Shown here one piece after another: positions 9,405 to 19,200 of a DNA stretch of 64,000 bases. Source of the DNA: an uncultured Mediterraneibacter sp. (GTDB taxonomy: Bacteria; Bacillota; Clostridia; Lachnospirales; Lachnospiraceae); contig NZ_CALWFZ010000003.1 in NCBI RefSeq assembly GCF_944377805.1, positions 62,001-126,000 of the forward strand, in the 5' to 3' direction. A model generated the notes under the pieces. That model had not been told where the DNA came from and ran no database searches. It saw nothing but the letters and a program-made list of their open reading frames with translations. The translations under genes and the position numbers were made by a program. The first letter of the stretch is position 1, and every line of letters starts with the position of its first letter.

Positions 9405-9425
9405 TGTACATGGAAAAATCTTCAG

Positions 9426-9454
9426 TTGTAAAAACAATATAACTGGAGTATAAT
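9426..9454 (+). promoter_or_regulatory. Sigma-A-type promoter of the 6S RNA gene
   Basis: -35 TTGTAA (9426-9431), 17-bp spacer, -10 TATAAT (9449-9454). The start point should lie near 9461-9463, just ahead of the structured RNA. Confidence 0.75.
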
Positions 9455-9461
9455 ACTTGTA

Positions 9462-9694
9462 GAGTTAACAGAGAACTTAACCTGAGATGTACGACAACCC
9501 TGTAATTTTGAACCTACATTTTCTGAAAAGGGATTCCTATATTTCTGTGTAATATGTCAGGCCTCCAATGTGCAGTGGACGACAGAAAAGCAGATGCGGT
9601 TGCCCACCTGGCTGCGGCTAGGACTCAAAATACAGGACCGGCATTTTGGGGGACTACAAAAGATAAAGGCGGTCGTCTTGTACGGCCGCTTTTT
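9462..9694 (+). ncRNA. ssrS: Probable 6S RNA
   Basis: A 440-bp stretch without coding potential has a consensus promoter at its start and a terminator hairpin at its end (AAAG-G-CGGTCGT / ACGGCCG-CTTTTT, about 9665-9694). Its 5' part contains CTGAGATGTACGACAA, which resembles the start of enterobacterial 6S RNA (CUGAGAUGUUCGCAAGC). CCTGTAATTTTGA (about 9499-9511) is complementary to TCAAAATACAGG (about 9627-9638), with one bulge, giving the long interrupted hairpin typical of 6S RNA. 6S RNA mimics an open promoter and sequesters the housekeeping RNA polymerase holoenzyme. Other structured RNAs remain possible; a covariance-model search would settle it. Confidence 0.6.
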
Positions 9695-9749
9695 GTGACG
9701 GCGACGATCCAAAGTCCGGACTTGCCCGAGACCTTGGCGACCTCTTACA
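9688..9749 (+). repeat. Conserved 62-bp non-coding element, copy A
   Basis: Directly behind the 6S terminator is a stretch nearly identical to bases 50741-50801 (differences at about six positions and one single-base gap). Shared blocks include GGCGACGA, CCAAAG, CCGGACT, CCGAGACCTTGG and CTTACA. Inside it are a palindrome (AAGTCCGGACTT) and CCAA/TTGG arms that could form a small hairpin. I do not recognise a named family. Confidence 0.7.
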
Positions 9750-9847
9750 ATCCCGGATGTGCCTGCTGGCATTCCCGGAGATTCGACTGAGAAATAGAAG
9801 ACAGTTTTTGATGAACTGTATCAGAAACAGACCAGAGAGCTTTTGTT

Positions 9848-10708
9848 ATGGAAAAGAAAAGAAAGATCAAAGATCAGGTAATCAAGTTTATAGAGACGGT
9901 GAATTCTCATCATACAGGCGCCTACGCGGCTCAGGCGGCCTATTTTTTTGTGCTGTCGCTGATACCGATTATTCTGCTTCTGTTATCAATGGTGCAGTAT
10001 ACGGATGTGACGATGAACGACGTGCTAAATGCCGTCCTCCCGGTGTTTCCGGATTCTGTCTCATGGCTGATACGAAGCATTGTGATTCAGGTGTATGAAA
10101 AGGCGGATCAAATGATTCCCGTCACAGTGATTGTGGCTCTGTGGTCGGCGGGGAGAGGAGTACTGTCAGTCACTTCAGGCTTAAACTGTATCTATTCTAA
10201 TACAGAGACGAGAAACTACTTTTATCTGCGGATGAGAGCTTCGATATATACAGTCCTTTTTCTGCTGGCAATCATGATCTCTCTGGTTATCTCGGTATTT
10301 GGAAACAGTATCAGCGCCATTGTCTATGAATATGTACCTTTTCTGAGCAAAGTGGTAGATTTCATCATGCGTATCCGGACACTGGTCACACTGATTGTGC
10401 TGACCGTATTCTGGGATCTTGTATATAAATTTCTTCCGAACAGGGCGCATATGGCAAAAGCCACTCTGAGGGGACAGCTCCCGGGGGCTATATTTACGGC
10501 ATTCGGATGGCAGCTTTTGTCTTTCATTTTTTCATTTTATCTGGAAGTATTCACAGGTTTTTCGGATATGTACGGAAGTATGACTACGCTCATCCTGATT
10601 CTGCTCTGGCTCTATGGATGCATGTATATCATTCTGCTTGGAGGCGAACTGAACGCGCTTCTGGAGCGTTTTTCCAAAAGGGGAGTATCGGCGGAAAAGC
10701 AGGGTTGA
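9848..10708 (+). CDS. YihY/BrkB-family inner membrane protein
   Basis: A 286-residue polytopic membrane protein of the YihY/virulence factor BrkB family. After a basic N-terminus (MEKKRKIKDQVIKFIETVNS) come six hydrophobic segments and the family hallmarks HHTGAYAAQAAYFFVLSLIP near residue 20, VALWSAGRGVLSV near 100 and YKFLPNRA near 195. Members were once mislabelled ribonuclease BN; the molecular role is not established, with transport or flippase-like functions suggested. It stands between the 6S RNA and the pheST T-box; the promoter of the T-box transcript overlaps its stop codon, so it is a separate unit. No strong promoter of its own is visible, so the transcript may start far upstream. 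Confidence 0.88.
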   Translation: MEKKRKIKDQVIKFIETVNSHHTGAYAAQAAYFFVLSLIPIILLLLSMVQYTDVTMNDVLNAVLPVFPDSVSWLIRSIVIQVYEKADQMIPVTVIVALWSAGRGVLSVTSGLNCIYSNTETRNYFYLRMRASIYTVLFLLAIMISLVISVFGNSISAIVYEYVPFLSKVVDFIMRIRTLVTLIVLTVFWDLVYKFLPNRAHMAKATLRGQLPGAIFTAFGWQLLSFIFSFYLEVFTGFSDMYGSMTTLILILLWLYGCMYIILLGGELNALLERFSKRGVSAEKQG

Positions 10709-10732
10709 CAAACAGAAAACCTGTGTTAAAAT
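10705..10732 (+). promoter_or_regulatory. Promoter of the pheST transcript
   Basis: -35 TTGACA (10705-10710, overlapping the stop codon of the preceding gene), 16-bp spacer, -10 TAAAAT (10727-10732). Confidence 0.7.
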
Positions 10733-10765
10733 GGAAGAGTGAACCGGTCGGATACGGCTGGAAAT

Positions 10766-11012
10766 AAGAAATGTAAAAGCGATGATCGTGTAAAGTAGAG
10801 ACCCATTTTCTATCAGAGAGAGAAAATCACCGGCTGAAAGTTTTCTTTAGTTCAGATGGCAATCGAATTTCCCACGGGAGCTGTGTCTCTGAATCAAGTA
10901 GGAGATGACGCATGCTGTACGTTACACAGATATGAGTGTCCGCGCTTATTGTGCGGGAAACAGGGTGGTACCGCGAGTATTAGGCCTCGTCCCTTTTTGG
11001 GACGGGGCTTTT
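10766..11012 (+). promoter_or_regulatory. T-box riboswitch, phenylalanine type
   Basis: The leader carries the T-box hallmark TGGTACCGCG (10966-10975), which pairs with the uncharged tRNA acceptor end, then an intrinsic terminator (GCCTCGTCCC 10984-10993 / GGGACGGGGC 10999-11008 followed by TTTT). The 5' part has the usual GCGATGATCG...AGTAGAG opening of stem I. A TTC at 10869-10871 in the probable specifier loop fits phenylalanine, matching the pheS-pheT genes downstream. Binding of uncharged tRNA-Phe should favour the antiterminator and raise synthetase synthesis. Confidence 0.92.
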
Positions 11013-11058
11013 CTGATGGGAATTTATACGGAGCATACTGAAAGGAGCAGGAGAGAAG

Positions 11059-12078
11059 ATGAAAGAGAAACTGGAACAGATCAAGGCGGAGGCGGCCGCG
11101 CAGATTCAGGCATCCGATATTCCGGAAAAACTGAATGATGTGCGTGTGAAATTCCTTGGCAAAAAGGGTGAGCTCACCGCTGTGTTAAAGGGAATGAAGG
11201 ACGTGGACCCAAAAGACCGTCCGAAGATCGGACAGATGGTAAATGACACAAGGGCGGAGATCGAGGCGCTCCTGGAAGAAACCAGGATAAAAATGGAACG
11301 GGTTATCCGCGAGAGGAAGATGAAAGAAGAGGTTATCGACGTGACTCTTCCGTCCAGGAAAAATGTCATGGGGCACCGCCATCCAAATACAATCGCTCTC
11401 GAGGAAGTAGAGCGCATCTTCGTGGGTATGGGCTACGAAGTAGTGGAAGGACCGGAAGTGGAGTATGATGAGTATAATTTTGAGAAGCTCAATATTCCGG
11501 CGGATCATCCGGCAAAGGATGAGCAGGATACATTTTATATCAATAAGGACATCGTGCTGAGGACGCAGACGTCTCCGGTTCAGGCCCGTGTCATGGAACA
11601 GGGAAAACTGCCGATCCGCATGATCGCGCCTGGAAGAGTGTTCCGCTCTGACGAGGTGGACGCGACCCATTCTCCGTCGTTTCATCAGATTGAGGGGCTT
11701 GTCATCGATAAGAATATCTCCTTTGCTGATCTGAAGGGAACTCTGGAAGTATTCGCAAAAGAACTGTTCGGACCGGAGACGAAGACAAAGTTTAGGCCTC
11801 ATCACTTTCCGTTCACAGAGCCCAGTGCAGAGGTGGATGTAAGCTGCTTTAAGTGTGGAGGAAAAGGATGCCGCTTCTGTAAGGGATCCGGCTGGATTGA
11901 GATTCTCGGCTGCGGTATGGTGCATCCTCATGTGCTGGAGATGTGCGGCATTGACCCGGAGGAATACGGGGGCTTTGCTTTCGGCGTAGGGCTTGAGCGT
12001 ATCGCGCTTTTAAAATATGAGATCGACGACATGAGACTTCTGTATGAGAATGACGTCCGTTTCTTAAAACAGTTCTAG
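11059..12078 (+). CDS. pheS: Phenylalanyl-tRNA synthetase alpha subunit
   Basis: A 339-residue class II aminoacyl-tRNA synthetase subunit that carries the active site for charging tRNA-Phe. An N-terminal coiled coil (residues 1-85) for tRNA binding is followed by class II motif 1 (MGHRHPNTIALEEVERIF), motif 2 (APGRVFRSDEVDATHSPSFH) and motif 3 (GVGLERIALLKY). A small CFKC-x4-CRFC insert near residue 258-269 could bind zinc. Length is normal for the family. It is controlled by the phenylalanine T-box upstream and followed after 46 bp by pheT, its obligate partner in the alpha2-beta2 enzyme. GAAAGGAGC precedes the ATG. Confidence 0.98.
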   Translation: MKEKLEQIKAEAAAQIQASDIPEKLNDVRVKFLGKKGELTAVLKGMKDVDPKDRPKIGQMVNDTRAEIEALLEETRIKMERVIRERKMKEEVIDVTLPSRKNVMGHRHPNTIALEEVERIFVGMGYEVVEGPEVEYDEYNFEKLNIPADHPAKDEQDTFYINKDIVLRTQTSPVQARVMEQGKLPIRMIAPGRVFRSDEVDATHSPSFHQIEGLVIDKNISFADLKGTLEVFAKELFGPETKTKFRPHHFPFTEPSAEVDVSCFKCGGKGCRFCKGSGWIEILGCGMVHPHVLEMCGIDPEEYGGFAFGVGLERIALLKYEIDDMRLLYENDVRFLKQF

Positions 12079-12124
12079 TTTAAAATTATGAGTTTGGCAA
12101 TATGAGGAAGGAAAGGTTATAGAG

Positions 12125-14545
12125 ATGAATACTTCATTATCATGGATTAAAGCATATGTTCCGGATCTTGATGTGAGCGCGCAGGAATATACCGACGCGA
12201 TGACGCTCTCCGGGACAAAAGTAGAGGGGTATGAGAGACTGGACGCGGATCTCGATAAGATCGTGATCGGACAGATCGTAAAGATCGAAAAACATCCGGA
12301 TGCGGATAAACTGATTATCTGCCAGGTGAATATCGGAACAGAGACGATTCAGATCGTTACGGGAGCACCAAATGTAAAAGAAGGAGACAAGATTCCGGTT
12401 GTGCTGGACGGCGGACGCGTGGCGGGCGGCCACGAGCCGGGGCAGAAAGCTGAAGGCGGCATCAAGATCAAGAAAGGGAAACTCCGCGGCGTGGAGAGCA
12501 ACGGCATGATGTGCTCTATAGAGGAACTGGGTTCTACCCGTGAGATGTATCCGGAAGCGCCGGAGTACGGTATATATATCTTCCCGGAGGATGCTCCGGT
12601 GGGAGAGAGCGCTATCAAAGCGCTCGGACTGGACGACGCGGTTTTCGAGTACGAGGTTACGTCCAACCGCGTGGACTGCTTCAGTGTCATCGGTATTGCA
12701 AGAGAGGCGGCGGCCACATTCCGCAAGGAGTTCAGGCCTCCGGAAGTAACTGTGACGGGAAATGACGAGAATGTCAACGACTATGTAAAGGTGACCGTGG
12801 AAGATACAGATCTGTGTCCCCGTTATTGCGCGAGAGTGGTGAAAAATATTAAAATCGGACCGTCTCCGAAATGGATGCAGAGAAGACTTGCTTCTGTCGG
12901 AATCCGTCCGATCAACAACCTGGTAGATATTACGAACTATGTGATGGAAGAGTACGGACAGCCTATGCACGCCTACGATCTGGATACTATCGCGGATCAT
13001 CATATCATCGTAAAGACGGCCAAAGACGGGGATAAGTTTACGACGCTGGACGGCCAGGAGAGAACGATGGATGAGAACGTTCTCATGATCTGCGACGGAG
13101 AGAAAGAGATCGGTATCGCCGGTATCATGGGCGGTGAGAACTCCATGATCACAGACGATGTAAAGACGATGCTTTTTGAGGCTGCCTGCTTTGACGGTGT
13201 GAACATCCGTAAATCCAGCAAGAGGATCGGTCTTCGTACTGATGCTTCCGCCAAATTCGAGAAGGGACTTGATCCGAACAATGCTCAGGCAGCCATTGAC
13301 CGTGCTTGCCAGCTCGTGGAGGAGATGGGAGCAGGAGAGGTAGTCGGCGGTATGGCGGACGTATACGGAAAGAAGAAAGAGCCGGTGAGAGTGCCCTTTG
13401 ACGCGGAAAAAATCAACGCGCTTCTGGGAACCGAAATATCAGAAGAAGAGATGCTCGGATATTTCAAAATGATTGACCTTAAGTATGATGCGGACGCAAA
13501 AGAGGTGATTGTGCCGACGTTCCGTCAGGATCTGTTCCGTCTTGCCGATCTGGCGGAGGAAGTAGCGAGATTTTACGGATATGACAATATCCCCACGACA
13601 CTGCCTTCCGGCGAGTCCACGACAGGAAAACTTTCCTTCAAGCTCCGGATCGAGCAGACAGCAAGAGATATTGCGGAATTCTGTGGTTTCAGCCAGGGCA
13701 TGACTTATTCTTTCGAAAGCCCGAAAGTATTTGACAAACTGCTTCTGCCAAAGGATTCCCCGCTTCGCAGTGCCATCCAGATCATGAACCCTCTCGGAGA
13801 AGACTATAGTATTATGAGAACGACTTCCCTGAATGGAATGCTCACCTCTCTTGCGACGAACTATAACAGAAGAAATAAAGACGTACGTCTGTATGAGCTC
13901 GGGAATATCTATATCCCGAAAGAACTTCCGGTTAATGAACTTCCGGACGAGAGGATGCAGTTTACTCTCGGTATGTATGGTGAGGGAGACTTCTTTACGA
14001 TGAAAGGTGTCGTGGAAGAATTCTTTGAGAAGATCGGTATGAGAAACCGTGAGAAATATGATCCGAACGCTGGAAAAACATACCTTCATCCGGGCCGCCA
14101 GGCAAATATTATTTATGACGGCAAAGTGGTCGGATATTTGGGCGAGGTTCACCCGGAAGTGGCGGATACTTACGGTATCGGAACGAGGGCATACATCGCT
14201 GTGATCGATATGCCGCAGATTCTGCCCTACGCTACATTTGACAGGAAATATACGGGAATCGCGAAATATCCGTCTGTCACAAGAGATATCAGCATGGTTG
14301 TTCCGAAGTCTGTTCTGGCAGGGCAGATCGAAGAGGTAATAGAGAAGAGAGGCGGAACGCATCTGGAGAGTTTCCAGCTGTTTGATATTTATGAAGGATC
14401 TCAGATCAAGAAAGGATTCAAGTCTGTGGCTTACTCAATCGTATTCAGGGCTAAGGACAGAACGCTTGAAGATAATGACGTCACATCCGCTATGAAGAAG
14501 ATCCTCAGCGGACTGGAAGAACTGGGGATTGAATTGCGCCAGTAA
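12125..14545 (+). CDS. pheT: Phenylalanyl-tRNA synthetase beta subunit
   Basis: An 806-residue subunit of full length. In order: an OB-fold tRNA-binding domain (around residues 40-150, VIGQIVKIEKHPDADKLIIC), the B3/B4 editing domain that hydrolyses mischarged Tyr-tRNA-Phe (about 210-400), the B5 domain (about 405-475), a degenerate class II core, and the C-terminal ferredoxin-fold anticodon-binding (FDX-ACB) domain starting near YPSVTRDISMVV (about 715). It forms the alpha2-beta2 synthetase with pheS and shares its T-box-controlled transcript. AGGAAAGG lies upstream of the ATG. Confidence 0.98.
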   Translation: MNTSLSWIKAYVPDLDVSAQEYTDAMTLSGTKVEGYERLDADLDKIVIGQIVKIEKHPDADKLIICQVNIGTETIQIVTGAPNVKEGDKIPVVLDGGRVAGGHEPGQKAEGGIKIKKGKLRGVESNGMMCSIEELGSTREMYPEAPEYGIYIFPEDAPVGESAIKALGLDDAVFEYEVTSNRVDCFSVIGIAREAAATFRKEFRPPEVTVTGNDENVNDYVKVTVEDTDLCPRYCARVVKNIKIGPSPKWMQRRLASVGIRPINNLVDITNYVMEEYGQPMHAYDLDTIADHHIIVKTAKDGDKFTTLDGQERTMDENVLMICDGEKEIGIAGIMGGENSMITDDVKTMLFEAACFDGVNIRKSSKRIGLRTDASAKFEKGLDPNNAQAAIDRACQLVEEMGAGEVVGGMADVYGKKKEPVRVPFDAEKINALLGTEISEEEMLGYFKMIDLKYDADAKEVIVPTFRQDLFRLADLAEEVARFYGYDNIPTTLPSGESTTGKLSFKLRIEQTARDIAEFCGFSQGMTYSFESPKVFDKLLLPKDSPLRSAIQIMNPLGEDYSIMRTTSLNGMLTSLATNYNRRNKDVRLYELGNIYIPKELPVNELPDERMQFTLGMYGEGDFFTMKGVVEEFFEKIGMRNREKYDPNAGKTYLHPGRQANIIYDGKVVGYLGEVHPEVADTYGIGTRAYIAVIDMPQILPYATFDRKYTGIAKYPSVTRDISMVVPKSVLAGQIEEVIEKRGGTHLESFQLFDIYEGSQIKKGFKSVAYSIVFRAKDRTLEDNDVTSAMKKILSGLEELGIELRQ

Positions 14546-14567
14546 TTGTTGTAATATACATGGAGAT

Positions 14568-14595
14568 GCACCGCATGGTTTATGCCGTGCGGTGC
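14568..14595 (+). other. Hairpin between pheT and queA
   Basis: GCACCGCA (14568-14575) and TGCGGTGC (14588-14595) are perfect complements with two more G-C pairs inside. No U-tract follows, so it is a weak terminator or a processing/stability element rather than a full stop. Confidence 0.45.
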
Positions 14596-14631
14596 TGCTG
14601 CGTTATGACGAAATAAGAAAGGAAGATACGC

Positions 14632-15657
14632 TTGAAGACAAGTGATTTTTATTATGATCTGCCCCAGGAGCTGATCGCGCAGGATCCTTTGGAGGACCGC
14701 TCCGCATCCCGGCTCATGGTACTCGATAAAGAGAGCGGAGCAGTGGAACACCATGTGTTTCGTGAAATTATTGATTATCTGAATCCGGGAGACTGTCTGG
14801 TCGTCAATGACACGAAAGTGATCCCGGCAAGACTGATCGGAGCGAAGGAGGAAACCGGCGCCAAGATTGAAGTGCTGCTTTTAAAAAGAGGAGCGGGAGA
14901 CGTATGGGAGACCCTGGTAAAACCGGGACGTAAGGCGAAGCCGGGAACGAGGATCAGTTTCGGAGACGGCCTGCTTATCGGGGAGGTGACAGATGTGGTG
15001 GATGAGGGGAACCGCCTGATCCACTTTGAGTATGAGGGGATCTTTGAGGAGATCTTAGACCGCCTCGGGCAGATGCCTCTGCCGCCGTATATCACGCATC
15101 AGCTAAAGGATAAAGACCGGTATAATACAGTGTACGCGAAGCATTCAGGCTCAGCTGCGGCGCCTACCGCAGGGCTTCACTTTACGCCGGAACTCTTAGA
15201 AGAGATTGAAGAAAAAGGGGTCGGCATCGCCAGAGTGACGCTTCATGTGGGGCTTGGCACTTTCCGCCCGGTAAAGGTGGACGATGTGGAAAATCACCAT
15301 ATGCACTCTGAATTTTACATGATAAGCGAGGATGCGGCGGATAAGATCAACCGCGCGAAGGAGCGCGGCGGCCGGGTGATCTGCGTGGGCACTACGAGCT
15401 GCCGTACCATTGAGTCCGCCGCGGACGGGAACGGGCGCTTAAAGGAGTGCAGCGGCTGGACGGAGATTTTTATTTATCCCGGATACCGGTTTAAAATTCT
15501 GGATGGACTTGTCACAAATTTTCATCTGCCGGAATCCACTCTCATCATGCTCGTATCAGCTCTGGCAGGAGAGGAGCATGTGCTGTCGGCCTACGGAGAG
15601 GCTGTAAGAGAGCGGTACAGATTCTTCAGCTTTGGCGACGCAATGTTTATAAAATAA
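14632..15657 (+). CDS. queA: S-adenosylmethionine:tRNA ribosyltransferase-isomerase
   Basis: A 341-residue QueA. It transfers and isomerises the ribosyl part of S-adenosylmethionine onto 7-aminomethyl-7-deazaguanine at the wobble position of GUN-anticodon tRNAs, giving epoxyqueuosine. Family markers: the N-terminal [36 protein letters not shown] near residue 172, [10 protein letters not shown] near 205 and [16 protein letters not shown] near the C-terminus. It begins with TTG, supported by AAAGGAAG six bases upstream; no nearby ATG would keep the conserved N-terminus. It is 86 bp behind pheT, separated by a hairpin, and may be read through from pheST. Confidence 0.96.
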   Translation: MKTSDFYYDLPQELIAQDPLEDRSASRLMVLDKESGAVEHHVFREIIDYLNPGDCLVVNDTKVIPARLIGAKEETGAKIEVLLLKRGAGDVWETLVKPGRKAKPGTRISFGDGLLIGEVTDVVDEGNRLIHFEYEGIFEEILDRLGQMPLPPYITHQLKDKDRYNTVYAKHSGSAAAPTAGLHFTPELLEEIEEKGVGIARVTLHVGLGTFRPVKVDDVENHHMHSEFYMISEDAADKINRAKERGGRVICVGTTSCRTIESAADGNGRLKECSGWTEIFIYPGYRFKILDGLVTNFHLPESTLIMLVSALAGEEHVLSAYGEAVRERYRFFSFGDAMFIK

Positions 15658-15665
15658 GATGACTG

Positions 15666-16166
15666 TTAAGGTTTTTTCTGTTTTTCTCTTACAAGTTCTA
15701 TAGCCTCTTTGCCTGAGAGATGTTCGATTGTCATTTCCAGCATACACAGAGGTTTCCATTCCCGCTCGATGGCGCTTTCCCGGTTGACGGAGGTGTCATC
15801 GGGCGCATATTTTACCGCCAGTTTTTCTATGGCAGAGCGCTTCCGGTCATCATCGTTGATCACCTGTATGCTGCCAAAAGCAATGACACTTCTGAAGTAG
15901 GTCGTGTACTCTTCGGGTACGATATGATCCTGATCGATGACGCAGAAAGAGACTTTAGGATTTCTCATAATAGAATCGATCTTATGACCGGATTTTGCAC
16001 TGTGAAAATAGAGTTTCTCTCCGTCATATACATAGCTGATGGGCACGGCGTAAGGGTACCCGCTGTCTCCGCAGAGCGCGAGGACGCCGGAAGTTCCTTT
16101 GTATAATATATCGTCACAATCTTTTTCTGATAATTTCTGTTTTTTTCTTCTCATTTCACGAAACAT
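15666..16166 (-). CDS. NimA-like pyridoxamine 5'-phosphate oxidase-fold flavoprotein
   Basis: A 166-residue split-barrel protein of the pyridoxamine 5'-phosphate oxidase-like family, close to NimA 5-nitroimidazole resistance proteins and putative flavin-nucleotide-binding proteins. MFREMRRKKQ, the motif GVLALCGDSGYPYAVPISYVY, YFHSAKSGHKIDSIMRN and VCFCV-type strands match this group. The start ATG at 16166 is backed by AAGGAGA seven bases upstream. The actual substrate is unknown; nitro-compound reduction is a family-based possibility, not shown. It converges on queA (8 bp apart) and is divergent from the M26 protease gene. Confidence 0.82.
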   Translation of the reverse strand: MFREMRRKKQKLSEKDCDDILYKGTSGVLALCGDSGYPYAVPISYVYDGEKLYFHSAKSGHKIDSIMRNPKVSFCVIDQDHIVPEEYTTYFRSVIAFGSIQVINDDDRKRSAIEKLAVKYAPDDTSVNRESAIEREWKPLCMLEMTIEHLSGKEAIELVREKQKKP

Positions 16167-16225
16167 CTGCTTTTCTCCTTTTTTCTGAGCTGGTTATTTC
16201 TGGTATCAATACCAATAATATCATA

Positions 16226-16254
16226 TTGTCTGTAAAAAAGAAAACAGATACAAT
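16226..16254 (+). promoter_or_regulatory. Promoter of the M26 protease gene
   Basis: -35 TTGTCT (16226-16231), 17-bp spacer, -10 TACAAT (16249-16254). A small dyad GGTAT-CA-ATACC lies just upstream at 16202-16213. Confidence 0.55.
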
Positions 16255-16297
16255 CAGTCTGGCATAATGAAGATAAGTGAAAGGACTGAGACAAAAT

Positions 16298-19200
16298 ATG
16301 GGAAGACTAAGAGCCTTACTGACGGCGGCAGTATTGACGCTGGGACTCTTATGGAAGGGAGCGGACGTATATGGAGCAGGAGCACCGGTTCTGTCGGTTG
16401 AGCCCCATTCATCAGAGATAGTCCCTGGCGAGGAGGTTATCCTTACATTCGCGCTTGGCGGATATGATGAGATTCAGGATGGACTTCGCGCGTTTAAGGC
16501 GTCGATTGAGTATGATCAAGAAGTCTTTGAGGCGGCAGGAGAAGATGATTTTCAAACGCTGAATCAATGGGAACAGTTTCGCTACAACGCGAAAAACGGT
16601 CAGATGGCAGTGATACATAAAGGCGGAAGCGTTGCCGACGAGGAGATATTTCGACTGACATTGACCGCAAAAAAATCTATCGCGCTGCGCGAAACAAGTA
16701 TTCTGGTGAAAGACATTTCCATATCAGAGGGAAAGGAAGACCTCCTGCCTGAAGATGTGTCACTTCTGCTGACAACAGCTTCCGGTACAGATGAGGAGCC
16801 CGAAGGCGATGCCGGAATACCGGGAGACGACGGCAGCCCGGAGGAACCGGAGGATGAGGATGGCGCTGACTCGCCGGGAGCAAACGGAAGCGCCGGCGAA
16901 TCCGAAACGGGCGATGGCGCCGGTGATTCTGACGGAGATACAGGCCATCCGGATTCAGAACAGACAGCGGGAGAAGAGCCGGGAGCAGGTACAAAAGCAG
17001 AGGCAGAAACAGAAGCTGAAACAGAAAATCCCGGGGCAGTACAGACCGGGGATACAGATGGCGGGATCATTCTTTTTGTCATGCTGCTCATATCTCTGGC
17101 AGTATTGGGAGGGATTCTGGCCGCAAGAAAGAAAAAAGAGAATAAGAACGGACCGAAGGTACTTGCCGGAGTGATTCTCGGCAGCATGCTTGCCGTATCG
17201 GCGGGCGTCCGGACTGAGGCGTCTGGAGTAAAGGGCGATGTAGACAGAAACGGGAATATAGATTATACAGATGTGGAATTGACTCAGAAACATCTGATTG
17301 ATCTTGAGCTTCTCGAACAGGACGCACAGAAACCGGCGGATCTCAATGATGACGGGCAGATTACAGTGACTGATCTGGCACTTCTCGTCCACAGGATTGA
17401 AAACCAGCCGGATATCGAGGCGCCGTCAAAACCGGAGGAACCTTCGGAGCCTGAGGAGGAGATACGGGAGGCCATCGAGCTGAAGGATATTACAAGTACC
17501 ACTCTGTATTACAGCGAAGGCGGGAAGACAGAAGAGATAGACATACTGGATATTACAAGAGGACTTCCGGAAGATCCGGAGAATTATTATGCGGTGATCG
17601 GGATGGAGAGCCTGCCGGATCTCTATACGGGAATCTCAGAATTCAGACAGGAGAAAAGCGGAGCAGTATCAGTTGTGATCGATCAGGAAGATATGATTCA
17701 GTATGATGACGATGGAAACCGTATAGAGGAATATGCTTTCCCGGTTGCCTACAGAGATAAGGAAGGCGAGCATCCTCTGATAAAGAGTGCCAGGGAGCTG
17801 CTTGAGAAGATGGCTGCCGATCCGAAGGGAACGTTCGAGCTGACGGAGGATCTGGACGCCTCGGGGATTTCTGCGGATGCTCCTGCGATAGCAGGCACAT
17901 TTACAGGAGAATTGGATGGAAACGGATTTAGGATACGAAACCTGCCGACTTCACTGTTTGGCACGCTGAGCGGGGCGCATATCCATGACCTTGTGATCGA
18001 AGACGCATCGATCACCGCTCAGAGAAGTGGAATCCTTGCCAATTTTATCCAGAGACAGTCTGTCGTAGAAAATGTTTTCATTGTAGATTCCTCGGTGTCC
18101 AACAGTGTGGATGAGATGGGAGCTTTTGCCGGAAAGATTTCGGATTCTACAATACGCAGGAGCGCTTCTGTCAATGTTTCATTAAGAGGACTGGTGGCGG
18201 TCGGAGGAATTGCCGGTAAGACTGAGTCGGGAGCTCTGATCGAAGACTGCTATGTTACAGGTAAGGTGCAGGGAACTTATGATCATCCCAGTCTCGGAGC
18301 CAGAACAGGCGGGATTGCCGGGTGGCACGGCGGAGGAAAGATCAGCCGCTGTTATACGAAGGCAGAGATCGTTGCTCCGGCGAAAAAAGGAAACGGCGGC
18401 ATCATCGGCGGACCGAATACAGGAAACCCGGTGATCGAGTACAGCCTGAGTATGAGCACGGGATCAGGTTACCGGATCGCAGGATTCGATGTACTGGATG
18501 GTGTGAAAGAGGTATATGAGTATTCCGACTCCGGCAGTACGACAAATGTAACAGAGTCCAACGGAGGCAAAGTGAAAGAGACGGAGGCGGTCTATGAGCG
18601 GACGTTTTATGAAGACACCCTTGGTTTTGACGGAAAGATATGGGATCTGGGAGGACTTGCTCTTAAGAAACTTCCGCAGCTTGCAGATTCCCCTGCCTGG
18701 GATAACAACTATGGGATTCCTTCTTACAGTGAAGTGAAACGCCATGAAGACTATCGGGCAGAGCGGGAGATGGCTTATGCCAATATGGCGGAAATAATGC
18801 CGTTTGCGGATACGGCCCTGTGGATTGAATATGGAAACGGACTGTCCGAATCAGACGCCCTTGCAGTTAAGAAGATCAAATATGTGATTCCACTTGATGA
18901 GCAGGGGGCATATGTGGCGGGAATCCACAGGACAACTCCGGGAAAAGCCGTAAAAATACGGGTCATATTTGAGGATGATACGAGACAGGATTACGCCTTG
19001 TCTGAACCTAAATTAGTGGGAAATATCGTGGCGTCTTACAGAATGGAAGGACAGCAGTTTTCTTATCAGTTCCACAATTATGCGGCGGCTTTCGACGGGA
19101 GTGTGATATCCGATCTGACGGCGCTGGCTTCTGCGTATGACTATAATACAGAAATCGCGGGGATCACGCAGGAAGATGAGAGTCGGCTGTATACGGATTA

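Noticed and set aside
9554-9790. Short open frames over the 6S RNA region on both strands
   Set aside because: Composition is non-coding, and the region has RNA-gene signals (promoter, terminator, long-range pairing).
13439-14362. Minus-strand frame of 307 codons over pheT, and a similar one over pheS (11185-11931)
   Set aside because: Both are antisense shadows of certain synthetase genes, with no ribosome-binding site or recognisable motif.
16277-16297. Earlier GTG start for the M26 protease
   Set aside because: No Shine-Dalgarno precedes it, and the ATG at 16298 gives a better signal peptide with AAGGA upstream.
16298-17250. Idea that the M26 frame is two genes fused by a lost stop, because anchor-like and signal-like helices lie mid-protein
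   Set aside because: Not preferred: an N-terminal anchor followed by a second hydrophobic segment is known in streptococcal M26 proteins. It stays open only for the cohesin/dockerin parts.
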